Shown here piece by piece: positions 1 to 12,100 of a stretch of DNA of 64,000 bases. The notes beneath the pieces were generated by a model, which did not search any database, was not told the DNA's origin, and saw only the letters and a list, made by a program, of their open reading frames with translations. Location of the stretch: assembly GCA_001687465.1 (NCBI GenBank), contig LVLI01000696.1, positions 32,625 through 96,624 of the forward strand, written 5' to 3'. How positions within the stretch are numbered: the first letter of the stretch is position 1; each line of letters begins with the position of its first letter. The position numbers were made by a program, and so were the translations under genes. Source of the DNA: Halocafeteria seosinensis (Eukaryota > Sar > Bigyra > Bicosoecida).

Positions 1-16
1 ACGCCGTATACAGACG

Positions 17-1182
17 ATGGTAGGGGTGATACAGGAGTCTATTTCATGCCCCGTGACAACCTTGTTAATACTACTGAATACGGGGCTCTACCTGTATCAG
101 TGGAACAAGAAAATAGGTGCGTCAGGTTGTCTCCATAGTGGCGAAACGAAGGCTTTATGCACTATATATGGAGACATTTGCACTTCCGCCTTGTTGTATG
201 TGTTATACAGCACCGGAATCACTGGCGGTGAGCCTGAAACAAGTGGTGGATGATGGAGAATATTGGAGATTGGTGACGGCAGGGTTCACGCATGGCTCAG
301 CCATGCATTTACTGTTTAATATGGCTTCTTTATGGAACATGAAGTTCATTGAATCGAAAGCTTTGGGGAGTCTCGAGTATCTCAGGGACTCGATTGCCAT
401 CCTGGTACGTCGGTAGAGCAAAAAGCGAGGAATTGACGGGCGGGGAATTACCGATTTCTCACTGCAGTTTGTCAGTAAAGCACTTATGATGCTATTGCAC
501 TATTTAGCTAGTAGGAAATTTGGATTTTCCAGGTAAGCTATTTTTCTTTTCTCTCTCTCTCACTCTCTTCTGATACAGTAGAGTGGTTCACATATCATGA
601 TCGTCGCCGTGACTGGACAGGTTTGACTCTATGATGAGCGTGGGCTATTCGGGTGTGATCTTCGCGTGGATGACAGTGACCGCCATGTGGAACCCAAGTG
701 GAGAGATTAATGTGTTTGGAAGTTTCAACATCCCTACTACCTTAGCTCCCTTCGGCTCATTACTCTTCACGCAACTTATTGTTCCGAGGGCATCTTTCAC
801 TGGACATCTAGCGGGAATCTTCGCCGGATTTATTGCATCGTTCGGAGCCTTCAGTTGGTTGAACTGGTATTGGATGACGGCCCTTGTCGCTACTGTTGGA
901 GCCGTTGCCCTAGTAAGTGCAGTGGCAACCACGTCAGTAAACGTCCCGGGAATTTCGGTAGATCGCGAAATGTGGAACCGAAGCTCCCTTAGCGACTTCG
1001 TTGTTCCCCGAACGGAGCCCCCAAGAACACGACAAACAGATTGGGGGACTGGACCATCGGGGCGGCCTCTTAGCATGGACTCTTCTTCGTTATATGCCCA
1101 GTCCGGAGCGGGGGCCAATGCTCCTAGAATGGATCAAATAGAGAGGCAGTATGAACCGTACAGAGATAATCCTCAGGAGTAG
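17..1182 (+). CDS. Rhomboid-family intramembrane serine protease
   Basis: A multi-pass membrane protease that cleaves substrates within the lipid bilayer. I rebuild four exons: 17-116, 211-404, 468-532 and 621-1182. All junctions are GT-AG, phases match, and the sum is 921 nt (306 aa). Exon 2 holds the WRLVTAGFTHGSAMHLLFN region, the rhomboid WR motif plus HxxxxHxxxN. Exon 4 starts with VGYSGVIFAW, where the GxSG serine is the nucleophile, followed by GHLAGI with the catalytic histidine, so the Ser-His dyad is intact. The C-terminal ~110 residues are hydrophilic and probably cytosolic. ATG 17 lies almost at the window edge, so an upstream start cannot be excluded. The layout resembles RHBDD1 or plant RBL13/14-type rhomboids more than the mitochondrial PARL group; that subfamily call is inference. 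Confidence 0.85.
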
Positions 1183-1204
1183 AAGTTTATTGCGGGATGT
1201 TGTG

Positions 1205-4200
1205 TTATACTTGGTTACTATAGTACCTATTAAAGTCTAGTTTCATCAAGAGAACCGAAGCGGGAGACATTCCGCCAACGCGGGTAAGGTCTGCAGAGCT
1301 GACATTATGCAAGCTGCGGACCCACGCTTTTGCTATGGAACGAAGCAGTTTATGCTTGGATTGGATGAATTGTATGGAAGCCACTGGAATCGGTTCCCAT
1401 GGCTTTTGAAGATACAGCTCTTGGCACACTTCCAACGAAGTCTGCATAAATTTCCGTAAGTACCCGTGAGCAATTGTATGGCCACCAACTCCACCATAGC
1501 CTACAATATTTTGTCCCAACCGCCGTTGCCGGATAAACTTATCTGTCTCCTCGTCGAAACTGTGAGGTTCCAAAAGACACCAATAGAGCATATGTCTAAC
1601 ATGCTGTTCGTGCAATTCTCGAAGGGCAAGCAGGTCGGGGGATTCGTTGATAATCCTCTCGAAGAGCTCCGTCCAACCACCTGTTAGAAGATGCTCGCTG
1701 AGGAATTGCAAGACGGAATCGATAATATGGATCGCTTCCCTTTGGACGGTATTCAAGATACTCGCCTGACTCAGCATGGTCTCCCTTTGCCCCCTTTCCG
1801 CTGATGACGAATAGCTGCGCATCACTTTCAGCATTGTCCATACGCGCTGCAGTTCATATTGGCACCGCTTAAGTTGGAGTAGGAGGGTATGTATTCTGGC
1901 ATAGCCTTCCATTATAGAAGGAGTAAGTAACTCTCTTAGGGCTGGCGGTGCATTGTATTGGGCACGCATATTCGCAGTGAAATTGATTGTCCAAACTGCT
2001 GTCGGTGCATCTTCAGCACCAGAGGGAACATTTTTATACGAAAATCGATCCGCAATACATTTATCAGTACCAGAATTGTTTCGGCGATCTTGCAAATAGC
2101 CTTCTTGGCGTATGTTGCCAATCTCCCGACGCTTTCCCATCAATGAGCGAAGACGCTGCGCTTCGCCCCATGGATTCTGAGGCATAAACGACGAGGTATC
2201 GGTCTCCATATCCAAACGATCACCCATTTCATCCTCCTGCAAAATTTCATCATCTATTTCTTCTCCGTCTACATCATCTGATATAGACTTCCGTACAGAA
2301 TCCAGAATTTGTGAGGCCAGGAATCCATCCACGTCCGATGGCGTATCCACCTCCAACTGTAAAATACCATCAGTACTATGTTTCCGAATATGAGGAGTTG
2401 GCGCAATTATCTCAAACAGATCAGTTAGGAAAAGACTATAAACATGTCCTTCACCTAAGAGAAACCACTGACGAATTCCCGCGAAGTGTTCTGCTAAGGC
2501 ATACCTATGGAACATCATTGCGGCGGCGGCTTCTTGAACGAACTGCGACCGATGGATCAACGGCTTTAAGATGCCTTCAGTCAGCAACGTTGTTAGAGAC
2601 ATCGCACAATCGGGTGAATATGTTCCTTCTTTGTCTTCGTAAATATCGTATAGTGCTTGTTGCGGGGCGGAAAATTCATCCATAGATCCAAACAAAGAGT
2701 CTCCCAATTCCCAATCATTCTGGAACTCTGCATCATTTACTCCAAACTGGAAATGGCGGATTCCGTCATTTCCCAGTGCAGGGCCGAGCTTTGCCTCGGA
2801 TCGAGAAGGCTGCACCCGCAAGTGTTGCTGCGCTTCGTTCTGGTAAACAAAAGAACCGTCTTGGGAATCAAAAACGCTGAGTGAGCGCCCATGCAAATCC
2901 CCGTTGGTATTCTTTTTTTTTTTAAACGACTTGTCGGAGCTACAGCGCTCTGAGTCATTAACCATTGGCTTCTCCTCTTCAGGAGCTTGTTCGCGTTGAC
3001 CTCCCGACTCTTGGCCCATAGCCGAGCTTTGTTGGTATTTAGAGAAGCTTCTCTCTCCTCCGTCCGAGCTGTTCATCCCGCTACTGACATTTTCAATCAC
3101 TGAGTCGATTTCAGGTAAAAAATGGCGTGAGACAGATATCAAGGCATCAGAATTACTACTTGAAACCTGTTCAAGAGCATTCTCCAGTTGGTTGAACTGG
3201 TTGTTTTGAAGCGTTTCTTTCAATGTTGAGGACACTTTGAGCGTTTTCAGAACTTCATGCGCCAAGTCTATGGCCGTCTCCGTAGAAGCGGTGCTTTCTG
3301 TTGCCGACGAGTTCATCAAACGATGGAGGCGCTTTCCATATAATTTCAGCAGATGGTCGCGGGCCTCTCGGTATAGTGTAGAATCTTTCGACACTAAGTT
3401 CCACGGGAAGGAGAAGTTTTTCTGCTTCGTGCGTTCTTCCTCCTCCCGTGCCTTGCTCCCATACTCTTGTTGTTCCTCTAGCTGTCGCTTCATTCTGTAG
3501 TATTCTGATTGCTTCGCTGCTACAGCCTTCATATGTTCCAAAGAGCGTTCTTCTTCGCGTTCTGCTGCAGCAGCACGGGCCCGATTAATTTGCTTCTTCC
3601 GTTTTCTCATTTTTTGCAGATATTTTTGCGAAGTTCTCAACTGCAGTTGAGCTAAACCATGTTGTAACGGTTGTAATTCACTACCACAGACAAGAGGAGA
3701 CGCTGAATTGCTAATGCTGCTGAACGCTATTGAAGTTGCAAGCCAATTTGCTGAATTGTATGAAGCTACACTGCCCGGACCGGCGCGTATACGTTCTGAC
3801 GGAGGGACTGCAAACGTAAAGGATTCTGTGCTGACTGTTTCTGCATCAGCATGCCTCTCGTCGATCGATTGATCCGGAAACTGACGTTCGCCCGAGTCTT
3901 CACGGTTAGCTCGTTCGACTGCTAATACAGTAGCCCCAGTCAATACACCACATGCCTGGACAACTGGCAGGCCCCATAAGTAGGCGGCACCGGCTCCTAT
4001 GCCAACCCCAAGAGGACCATTGTGCCAAGCAGTCTGCTTCTCAAATAGTGATTGTATCTTATGCTCTCGATCAGAATAGACACTCCCATTTCCCGTCGTA
4101 ACGCCTTTCCGTGTACCATTCGGAGTTCTTTTAGTCTCATTTCTCTTTAATCGCGACCTTTTTCGGCGTTGCAATCGACGCTTTTGTATAGATGAAGGTG

Positions 4201-6730
4201 ACTTCGTGGGTACACTCTGTTCGTCATCCTCCTTTTCTTCAAGCTGTTCATCATCTTCTTCAGGCACGGTTGTCAATCCATTAGTAGATGCCATGGCTTT
4301 GGTTCGTCGATGACGGCTCTTCTTCCTTCTTGGTCCCGAAACGCTGCTTGCCTGTTCAACACCCGCAGGTAAACGGTGTTGCGAAATTGAGCTCGAATCC
4401 AGCAGGTGTCGAAATGAGTAGTTGACAGACAAAGAGCGTTCAGATTTAGCCCTCCCAGACTTCTTCGTGGAAATCGAGTACGGCGCACTCTCGGCGCCAA
4501 CAAAAGATTGAGCTAGCATTGAAGAAGTCATATCTGAACCGGTAGAGCTGACATTATCTGCTTCCATGGCTGCTTCTGCCTCATTGTTATGGTAAAAATC
4601 TAGAACGTCCTGAACACTACATCCAATATCACGGCAAACACATTCGACTACCTGCGCTCTGCATGAATGAAAAGTTGACTTCCATTTATTGAGACTTGTC
4701 TCGGCCTCTTCTAACGTTCGAGGTATCCACAACGTGAAGCGGGAAGAACGAAGGTTGCATGCGGCATAGTAATCCATTGCAAATTTCTTCAGCAGCCGCA
4801 GAGCTTTTGCAGTGTTTCCGAGAAGCTCGCCAAACGTTGCCTGCTCTGTCGCGTCTAAAGACACTAGGAATCTTGGGAGTGGCACACGATTCTCTTTGAT
4901 TCCAGACGATGCTTCGTGTATGGTTAACGCCGTCCCACTAACCACCATATGGGTAATTCGGTCAAACAGCGGATGTATTCCTTCTGTTAAGATTTTGAAA
5001 AGAGGCCGAACAGTGACAGGGTTTTCGACAGTACGACCATCATTGTTTGACTCTTTCCGGAGCCATTGCCGACTTAGATGTTGAAATACAAGCTCTAATC
5101 TGTCCACGCCGCAAAGTGATTCGGAGCACTCCATCGGTTCGGGGAAGAGCTTCCGTAATAATGCAATCATGTCCTTCGGCAGACTCAGGGATTGTAGGAT
5201 AGTCTCTGGGTAGAGTTCTCCCTTTTGGTTGATTACATCTGAGGCTATCCTGAGGACCCGATTCTGACACTTTCGCATCAAGGAGGTACACGTGGTGCAT
5301 AATGCCACGGAAACCTCCGCATTTGCTCGATCAGAGAGAGTCGCATCACTGCGCGTCAAGATTGCATGAGACTCCATTTTAAGCGTAGATATTCTGCTTT
5401 CAATGGCGCATACCCCGTCTCCTAAAATATCGCACGAATTCACCACCCTGCAAGGTAGATTGGACAGCTGCTTCCTACTGCGTATGTTGTGGAAATAGAG
5501 TCGATAATATTGAGGGCAAATACTGAGAATAAGCATAGTCCACAGTTCATATCGAACTCGGACTTGACCAGAGCTTTTAAATTCCGGAGTGTGAGTCTTC
5601 ATGTTGGCAGCAAATGATGAAGCAATGTGCTTCAGTTTGTCCCGCCCTCGTAAGTTGCTTTTGCTAGTAAGTGTGCCGCTCTCGTCCGGGACATTCGATA
5701 GGGTCTTTGCAGTTATACCAGGAAGTTCATACGTTTCTTTGTCCACGTAAAAGGATCCGAGGGATTTAGACGACTCGCTCGACGTATTTTCATGTTTGCG
5801 TTGTCCTCTTGCTAAAGAAGAGGACGACTGCATTACCGAAGCCACTCGCGCTCCCGATAGCAAATCTTCGTTGAAACCTGAAATAGGTAAGCTCAGTTGC
5901 ACGTGCGCCATGCTTGCTTGAGATGACTCCTCCTGAAAGTGGTAAATATCTCCCAGCTGAGGCATTTCTACCGGAGGCCTATGCTGGATGGCCCCAAACA
6001 GATGTGAGACCTGGTGATCCTTGGAGAGGCTGCTGAAGCCCGTGGGAATTAAATCGTTGAACGCGAAACCCCCGTCTGTGGCGTCTAACTTCCCGTTATT
6101 GGTAGGATCATCGCCACCATTCAACCAGTGTCTCACAGTTCGCACGTCTTCAACGGTATTCGACTCTGCAAATGTTCTGGTGCTGCGATCTTGAGCACGC
6201 AACTCCAGACCGAGAGCGTCTCGACAGTTTTTGCTATCTAACTTGGGATGCCCCACAGCTTGCTCAAATTCATAGTTGCCCGTGTGCAGGCCTTCAGTTT
6301 TAGATCCTTTCAGTAAGGATAATATCACCAAAACCGGTTTGACTTGCTCGCTCCACAAGTCTGGGTCCCCGATGCGAATTCTCTTCAAAGCTTGCAGGAC
6401 ACTTCCGATACGCCGCGTATACGACGTGTCCGATCTTGTCTGAGCATACACGAATGCGCTATTCAATAGAGTTCCTTCCAGTTCATCATGTACTGGGGCC
6501 CTTCCAGGCTCAATTCCACGTTCTTCCGGGAAGATTAGCGCGTCCCACACTTCCTTTTCCAGGGGCGATAGGCATCTTGGCTCATCATGCTTTCGTGTTA
6601 AAGCCTTATGCTGTTTGTATGTGCGTCTTGGTAGCAAAAATGGGCTTGTATACGCCCCGGAAGAGGAAGCAGGCTCCAAACGGGCCGCCAGGCGCCTGAT
6701 TTGATCTTGAATGCTTCCATCCACCGACAT
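1205..6730 (-). CDS. TUBGCP6: Gamma-tubulin complex component 6 (GCP6-like)
   Basis: A subunit of the gamma-tubulin ring complex, which nucleates microtubules. It is one uninterrupted 1841-aa ORF, close to the length of animal GCP6 (about 1800 aa) and about twice that of GCP2 to GCP4. The N-terminal half contains a GRIP1-like stretch around residues 560-680 (HPLFDRITHMVVSG; LLKKFAMDYYAACNLRSSRF). A long low-complexity insert follows, with KRRRLKR-type basic clusters and an E/K/R-rich coiled coil. The C-terminal ~350 residues form the GRIP2 domain: LKPLIHRSQFVQEAAAAMMF, then AEHFAGIRQWFLLGEGHVYS, then YNAPPALRELLTPSIMEGYA, then LLLQLKRCQYELQRVWTML, all typical of Spc97/Spc98 proteins. The size and large central insert favour GCP6 over GCP5. 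The absence of introns over 5.5 kb contrasts with intron-rich neighbours. It is transcribed divergently from PRIM2. Confidence 0.88.
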   Translation of the reverse strand: MSVDGSIQDQIRRLAARLEPASSSGAYTSPFLLPRRTYKQHKALTRKHDEPRCLSPLEKEVWDALIFPEERGIEPGRAPVHDELEGTLLNSAFVYAQTRSDTSYTRRIGSVLQALKRIRIGDPDLWSEQVKPVLVILSLLKGSKTEGLHTGNYEFEQAVGHPKLDSKNCRDALGLELRAQDRSTRTFAESNTVEDVRTVRHWLNGGDDPTNNGKLDATDGGFAFNDLIPTGFSSLSKDHQVSHLFGAIQHRPPVEMPQLGDIYHFQEESSQASMAHVQLSLPISGFNEDLLSGARVASVMQSSSSLARGQRKHENTSSESSKSLGSFYVDKETYELPGITAKTLSNVPDESGTLTSKSNLRGRDKLKHIASSFAANMKTHTPEFKSSGQVRVRYELWTMLILSICPQYYRLYFHNIRSRKQLSNLPCRVVNSCDILGDGVCAIESRISTLKMESHAILTRSDATLSDRANAEVSVALCTTCTSLMRKCQNRVLRIASDVINQKGELYPETILQSLSLPKDMIALLRKLFPEPMECSESLCGVDRLELVFQHLSRQWLRKESNNDGRTVENPVTVRPLFKILTEGIHPLFDRITHMVVSGTALTIHEASSGIKENRVPLPRFLVSLDATEQATFGELLGNTAKALRLLKKFAMDYYAACNLRSSRFTLWIPRTLEEAETSLNKWKSTFHSCRAQVVECVCRDIGCSVQDVLDFYHNNEAEAAMEADNVSSTGSDMTSSMLAQSFVGAESAPYSISTKKSGRAKSERSLSVNYSFRHLLDSSSISQHRLPAGVEQASSVSGPRRKKSRHRRTKAMASTNGLTTVPEEDDEQLEEKEDDEQSVPTKSPSSIQKRRLQRRKRSRLKRNETKRTPNGTRKGVTTGNGSVYSDREHKIQSLFEKQTAWHNGPLGVGIGAGAAYLWGLPVVQACGVLTGATVLAVERANREDSGERQFPDQSIDERHADAETVSTESFTFAVPPSERIRAGPGSVASYNSANWLATSIAFSSISNSASPLVCGSELQPLQHGLAQLQLRTSQKYLQKMRKRKKQINRARAAAAEREEERSLEHMKAVAAKQSEYYRMKRQLEEQQEYGSKAREEEERTKQKNFSFPWNLVSKDSTLYREARDHLLKLYGKRLHRLMNSSATESTASTETAIDLAHEVLKTLKVSSTLKETLQNNQFNQLENALEQVSSSNSDALISVSRHFLPEIDSVIENVSSGMNSSDGGERSFSKYQQSSAMGQESGGQREQAPEEEKPMVNDSERCSSDKSFKKKKNTNGDLHGRSLSVFDSQDGSFVYQNEAQQHLRVQPSRSEAKLGPALGNDGIRHFQFGVNDAEFQNDWELGDSLFGSMDEFSAPQQALYDIYEDKEGTYSPDCAMSLTTLLTEGILKPLIHRSQFVQEAAAAMMFHRYALAEHFAGIRQWFLLGEGHVYSLFLTDLFEIIAPTPHIRKHSTDGILQLEVDTPSDVDGFLASQILDSVRKSISDDVDGEEIDDEILQEDEMGDRLDMETDTSSFMPQNPWGEAQRLRSLMGKRREIGNIRQEGYLQDRRNNSGTDKCIADRFSYKNVPSGAEDAPTAVWTINFTANMRAQYNAPPALRELLTPSIMEGYARIHTLLLQLKRCQYELQRVWTMLKVMRSYSSSAERGQRETMLSQASILNTVQREAIHIIDSVLQFLSEHLLTGGWTELFERIINESPDLLALRELHEQHVRHMLYWCLLEPHSFDEETDKFIRQRRLGQNIVGYGGVGGHTIAHGYLRKFMQTSLEVCQELYLQKPWEPIPVASIQFIQSKHKLLRSIAKAWVRSLHNVSSADLTRVGGMSPASVLLMKLDFNRYYSNQV

Positions 6731-7111
6731 TATACTACTCCCCTTGGTTTGTATGAATCACATCAGGTAGTAGACATGCATTCACATTGCTATGTATATC
6801 ATATGCGCATTAATAACAATTCCAATGGGGCTTCATTCCGCTGATGAGCGGTGATAGCACCACAGACGATGCTCTGTCGTCTCCAGAGACGACGCCGAGT
6901 ACAAGCCAACGGCAATACGATCGTCTATGAGACTCTAACTACGTAATAAACGATACATAGACGCCAATAATAAAGGCTGTAAACAAAAGTGTGCGAAAAG
7001 ATTGTCGCATTTTCCAATTCAAATTCATTTCAAACAGGATAGTCTGTTTGAATGATCGTGTATTGTGTGTCCCTTGTGTGTCTCTCAAGTCCATCCTACT
7101 TGTATAGCGCC
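6731..7111. promoter_or_regulatory. Divergent intergenic region between GCP6 and PRIM2
   Basis: About 380 bp between two divergent start codons must hold both promoters and 5' UTRs. It is AT-rich toward the PRIM2 side. I see no clear TATA box or repeat. An in-frame ATG at 7052 would add 20 hydrophobic residues to PRIM2, but I prefer the ATG at 7112 because primase large subunits do not carry such a leader. Confidence 0.4.
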
Positions 7112-9073
7112 ATGTCAGCTAGTGGCAACGCCACGGGTGCGCTGAAATCGCACCTGTCGTTCTATTGGTCCCAACCGCGCGGTGAGCTCACCCTTCAAAA
7201 TTTTGAAGCCTATGCTTTGGATCGCCTCAAAGGTGGGTATATCCATTCCGAATACATAAGAGTGCATACCTACTAGCTAGTTTAGAGTCTCACCTTTCAT
7301 TTGCAACTGTTGTTTTGCTGATCGACGCAGTATTGAAAAAGGTTGAGCAACTTAAAGCTCAAGGCACCAAACGGGACGCGTTGGAGCGCGAGATTCGTGA
7401 AACATGCAAGGTGAATCTAGGAGGCGATATAGCCACAGACCCAAGGCCTTCCGAGGAAATGATCGCGAAGGATGACGTCTCTCATCACATCCTGCGGCTA
7501 GTTTTCTGTCAATCGGATGAGAAGAGGCAGTGGTTCTTGACCCAGGAGCTGGCGCTATTCAAGTAAGCTCTTGGATTTAGCTTGTTCCAGTCGTTGTGGC
7601 AGAAATGTATGTTCGTACGTGCGCGTGTGTGTGTCTGGATCTTTCTCCACAGATACCGAATCGAACAGCATCGAAGTTCCAACAAAATGCAGGACTTCCT
7701 GCAGAGAAATGGATTAAAGTTCGAACAGGTAAGAATTGCCCAGCCACGGTTGGTAGTTGGGTTCAAGTGTACTTTATGCATTCATTTTTCATGCGTTTAC
7801 TATTGTTTCGAACAGCTTTCTGAAAAAAGGAGAGATCACATGGAAGATGATCTCTTCTGTGTCTACCAATCCAGAAGTTACGATAATACTCCCCACATGG
7901 AACAAAGAAGAAATCATAGGAGTTTAAGCTACTACGTTGTCCCTTTCGAAGAAGTTAAGGATCTCGTCTCAAAGCGGCATGTCCTACTGCGAAAGGGAAT
8001 GGCATATGTTCCACACGACAGCGTAGTCTCTGTGATCCTCACGAAGTTCAAATTACATGTGAGTGGCGTATCCTATCAATATGCGTTGTGATACACATGC
8101 AGTTCCTTGTCATCAATTGCTTCTTACAGCTCAACAAGGCTCTTGCATACGCCAGCAGATGGCTCAGTTTAAACTTGAATGATGAGCGTATAGAACCCCT
8201 ACTCAAGAATTTGAGTACCGCATACACTGGACCAGCGTATGATGGCTCCGCCCAACATAACGGCGAAACTATTTCTGCAGACGATGTCGACGGCGTAAGT
8301 CAACCAACGGCTCGTTCAACTGTTGCAGCACCAGCTAAGACCCACCTTCTTTGTATGTGCTACAGCTTTGCAAACAATCATTCCCGCTGTGCATGCGTAA
8401 CTTACACGAATCCTTGCGCCGAGAGAGTCACTTAAGGCATGCGGGGAGAATGCAATACGGCCTGTTTCTTAAAGGCTTGGGACTTCCTCTAGATGAGGCC
8501 TTACGATTTTGGCAAACAGCGTTTTCGAAAAAAATCGGTGCTGATGAATTTGTCAAAAAGTACAAATACAATATTCGACACAACTACGGTAAAGAAGGAA
8601 AACGGGCGAATTACACGCCCTACTCGTGCCAGAAAATAATTCTTGGGGGTGCTCCTGGAGCAGGTGAGCACCACGGATGCCCATACAAGCACTGGGACCC
8701 AGAAAGGTTATCTTCGAAACTAATGAACATGGGTATTAGTGGGGAAAACAGGGGCGAGATCATGCGAAACGTCCGATCCGGTGATTACCAACTGGCATGC
8801 AGAGCTGAATTCCAAGCCCGACATCCGGATGCTGTTCCGGGAGATGTGGGTAATCACCCCAATGCTTACGTTAACGAATCAAGGCAGTACTTCGCAGAAA
8901 AGAACGGTGAAGGTCCGTCCAATCAGACTACAACTCCTTCGAAGAACCCTGCCGGCTCTCCGATGATGACTCCTCCACCGAAGAAGCAGGCTCAAGAAGC
9001 AACGCCAGGCTCGACGGAGCCGTCTGATACCCAGGATGGAACACCTCCCAAGAGAGCGAGAGTAGAGTACTAG
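7112..9073 (+). CDS. PRIM2: DNA primase large subunit
   Basis: The large regulatory subunit of primase, which with the small catalytic subunit and DNA polymerase alpha makes RNA primers for replication. Six exons (7112-7232, 7331-7562, 7653-7728, 7816-8058, 8130-8294, 8366-9073) sum to 1545 nt, 514 aa. Family hallmarks are the N-terminal LSFYWSQPRGELTL and HHILRLVFCQSDEKRQWF, and in the last exon LHESLRRESHLRHAGRMQYG and YNIRHNYGKEGKRANYTPYS. The four cysteines expected to bind the 4Fe-4S cluster are visible: Cys in FPLC, in YSCQKI, in HHGCPYKHWD and in YQLACRAEF. The C-terminal ~60 residues are a Pro/Thr-rich tail ending in PPKRARVEY, which looks like a basic nuclear localisation signal. Introns are 77-98 nt. 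Confidence 0.97.
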
Positions 9074-9140
9074 GCCAAGAGCGACCAATACCAGTACAAT
9101 GAGACATCGATCAAGGCGGGTGTTTCTACTTAAGCATTCA

Positions 9141-12100
9141 CTATCTGTAACCATGTGCTTCTAAGAAGTCCTCACATTTTTTCTTCACATGCGGCATGTG
9201 AGATTTCTCGTATACCTGCTGCACCATCGAAGGGTCCTTACTCTTGATAGCAGCATCTGCTGCTTCATTGAGTTTTGCGTCCCTGGATAGCACTCAGCAT
9301 GATGGTATGGTACAATCAGTGCGAAACTAGGTCACGCACAACTAGTAATTGACTTACCCCATGCGTAAGAAAAACCTTGCTTTTTCACCGTTGTCAGTCA
9401 CTTTTTCAATTAAAGAGGTAGTAACATCATTGGGGGCCTCGTACTGTAGAGCCACTTCTACGAATGATCCATAGTCGACAGGAAGTTTTTTCTTTGCAGC
9501 GTATTCTTTTAACGCGTCCCATTTTTTATTTTCGGCAAGTGAAACCATCATAATGTAGCAGAAACTGAAGAAGATATTCAAGAAAGCATAGAATGATCCC
9601 GATTATACCGTCTTTTAGCATTTAAGCGACTTACCGTAAATCTGATTCCTTGAAATGTTGTTTCAAGTCCAAGGCTTCGCGTTGGTGTCCGGATCTTATA
9701 AGCACGTTCAGTGTGTCGTGAAGGGACCTCTGGTCTTTCAATGGAGCCTCTATGTCAGTTTCCAACTTTTCTTGGCTTTCCAGTAAGGACGCGTGCTCTT
9801 TTGCCAATTTCGCATATGATGAATACGCTTTGTGCCCAAGGGGTGGTTTCTGTTGACTACCCTGAGTCCATAGCCTTTCAGCTTCTCGTAAGTGCTCCTT
9901 CAGCGTTCGTCGAGTATGGCCAATTGGGCGACTTATTTCTTCATCCTGACGCTCTCTTGAAATTGTCTGAAGGCGATCCATAGCCCTCCCTGCTGCAGCG
10001 CCGCGACTGTGAACGAATTCCTCCTCGGAACCCGCTTTATCTTCCCGGGAGGTAGCCTGTAGAGTTTCTCTTGCAGACTCTGTTACCCCTTCGTCGTAGA
10101 TACCAAATCCACGTCTAATTTGTGCCAGGCCCAACTCCGAAAATAGATTCCACTCCTCTCTAATGCGGCGAAGAAGTCGATGGTCGCACTGCCACGCAAA
10201 CTTATAAAGCAATTGCGCTGCACGCGGATGCCTCACCACAAGTCGCAAGTACTTGCTCAGTCCGGCATCTTCTCCTCGCTCTGTGATCAGTCTCGAGCGA
10301 ATCTGATCTAATGACATATGAATTAAGTTCGAGTTACACGAAGTGCACGCTTTATCCAGGGCTAGGTTCAGTTCTCCCATCTGCAGTAAGAGGGGTACTT
10401 GTTGGGCTGGTTTTTTCTCATAGTTCAGTAATTCCGTAGCCAGCAAAGTGTTACCCGCTTCGTGAGCAGAAGATGCAATGTTGGCGAAAGAGACTTCCTG
10501 GGAGGAGGAATCGCTGGTCGCCCGAGCTGTTGCACCAATAAACGGAGGCAGCCTGATTTCCTGTCGCTGCGAAGAAGCTTGGTTTGTAAGAGTATCTCCG
10601 GTCAGGCGCCTAACCTGGTATACAAGTTTCTTGCAAAACTCTGCGGCAGAGTGCCCCGCTTCCGGTGATTTCACCTTTTCACAAGCCCATTGTTCAATAA
10701 CTGGACCCTTCGAGCCCCCAATGTAGTCACACAACTGAAGAGCCAACTTGAAATGTCCCCGCGCAGCCAGCCTGGCAATTAAGGCCTTCTCGCTCAAAGA
10801 CGACAGCTGTCGATCGGTCAGACATATGCCTATATCCGGCCGCCTAATCTCATTAAGAATACGGAGGCGCTTGGCTACATTAGCAAATTTGCTCGGAATA
10901 AAGTCAACATCAAACGATTTGCCGTACGATGCTGCTCGTAAAAAGTTCTGCTGCCGAGACGCATCCCATTCATGAGAGGCGATTTCAAGAGAACCCGCGA
11001 TAGCACTACTGAGATTGCTATTCTTTCGAAGCTCTCGAATAAAGTCATCACATCGGGAATCCCCGGTTTGGAATGCATTCATAGCCTGGTAGAGTTCGGG
11101 TGTAGGACCCACCGTGTCACGCATCTCCAACAAACCTGGTGGGACAGGTTCGATTACATCATGAGTCCAGTTAGTAACCACACGAATGCAGTCCAATTCT
11201 TGCACAGCGGCAAGGCTACCTGACGCAACTAGCCCGGAAGAAGAAGTTACTGCTTCCTTGTAATGAAGCACAACCCTGCTCCAAGCTACACCCAACATAT
11301 GCACTTCTCCTGGATAGACGATAGCTATACCGGCATAGGCACACCAAAGCAACTGGCTCGGTAGCTCTTTCACCCCAGAATCGATGGTAGTGATACTATT
11401 GTCGTTGACATCCAACACACACAGTGTACCGGATTCGTCAAACAAAGCTAGATCATCTCCTTCCGGAGCCACAGCTATCATTTTCACTACACCCGGTAAA
11501 GATACGGGAACGTGTTCCACAGTGACACTGGCTGCGCCGGACACATCGGCCTTGAGGTAAATCAAGCCTCGAAAGGGTGTTGCGACAATAAAACACGGAG
11601 CCCTACGCTTTACATGAAAGGCATCAAATATACCGACAGCCGACGGGTGTTCACCTGCTCCAATTTCAAGCGTCACGTGATCGCTTCTTCCAAAAATTAG
11701 GTTTTTGTAATCCTGCGGCGAAGCTGCCTCCCCCGTGGGCTCATGGATTCCAGCGGGAATGTGACCCAATGTTTCCCTGGGTCTAGAGAGATCCGAAATC
11801 ATATGAACGGTATATTCGTAACGGGACTGTAGCATGCGCTGGTGCTGGCTACTGGATGAAATTGTGATACGAGCTTCTGAAACAGCAACAAGGGCATTCA
11901 TGCTCGTTGTACACTGGGTCAATGATATCTCCTGCCCTTCTCGCTGTTTCATACTTTCGAACAAGGATAGGGAACTAGGCAGCCGTCTCCCGGTAAAAGC
12001 ATTAAATATGTCCACCTGCCCATTTTCATACACAGCCACAACATATTCATCGATCGTCCATCCCAGATGTAAGATGCGAGACCGAAGAGCCTCGCTAGAG

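Noticed and set aside
645-1118. Minus-strand ORF of 157 aa within the rhomboid gene
   Set aside because: The plus-strand frame holds both catalytic rhomboid motifs; the minus frame is a shadow.
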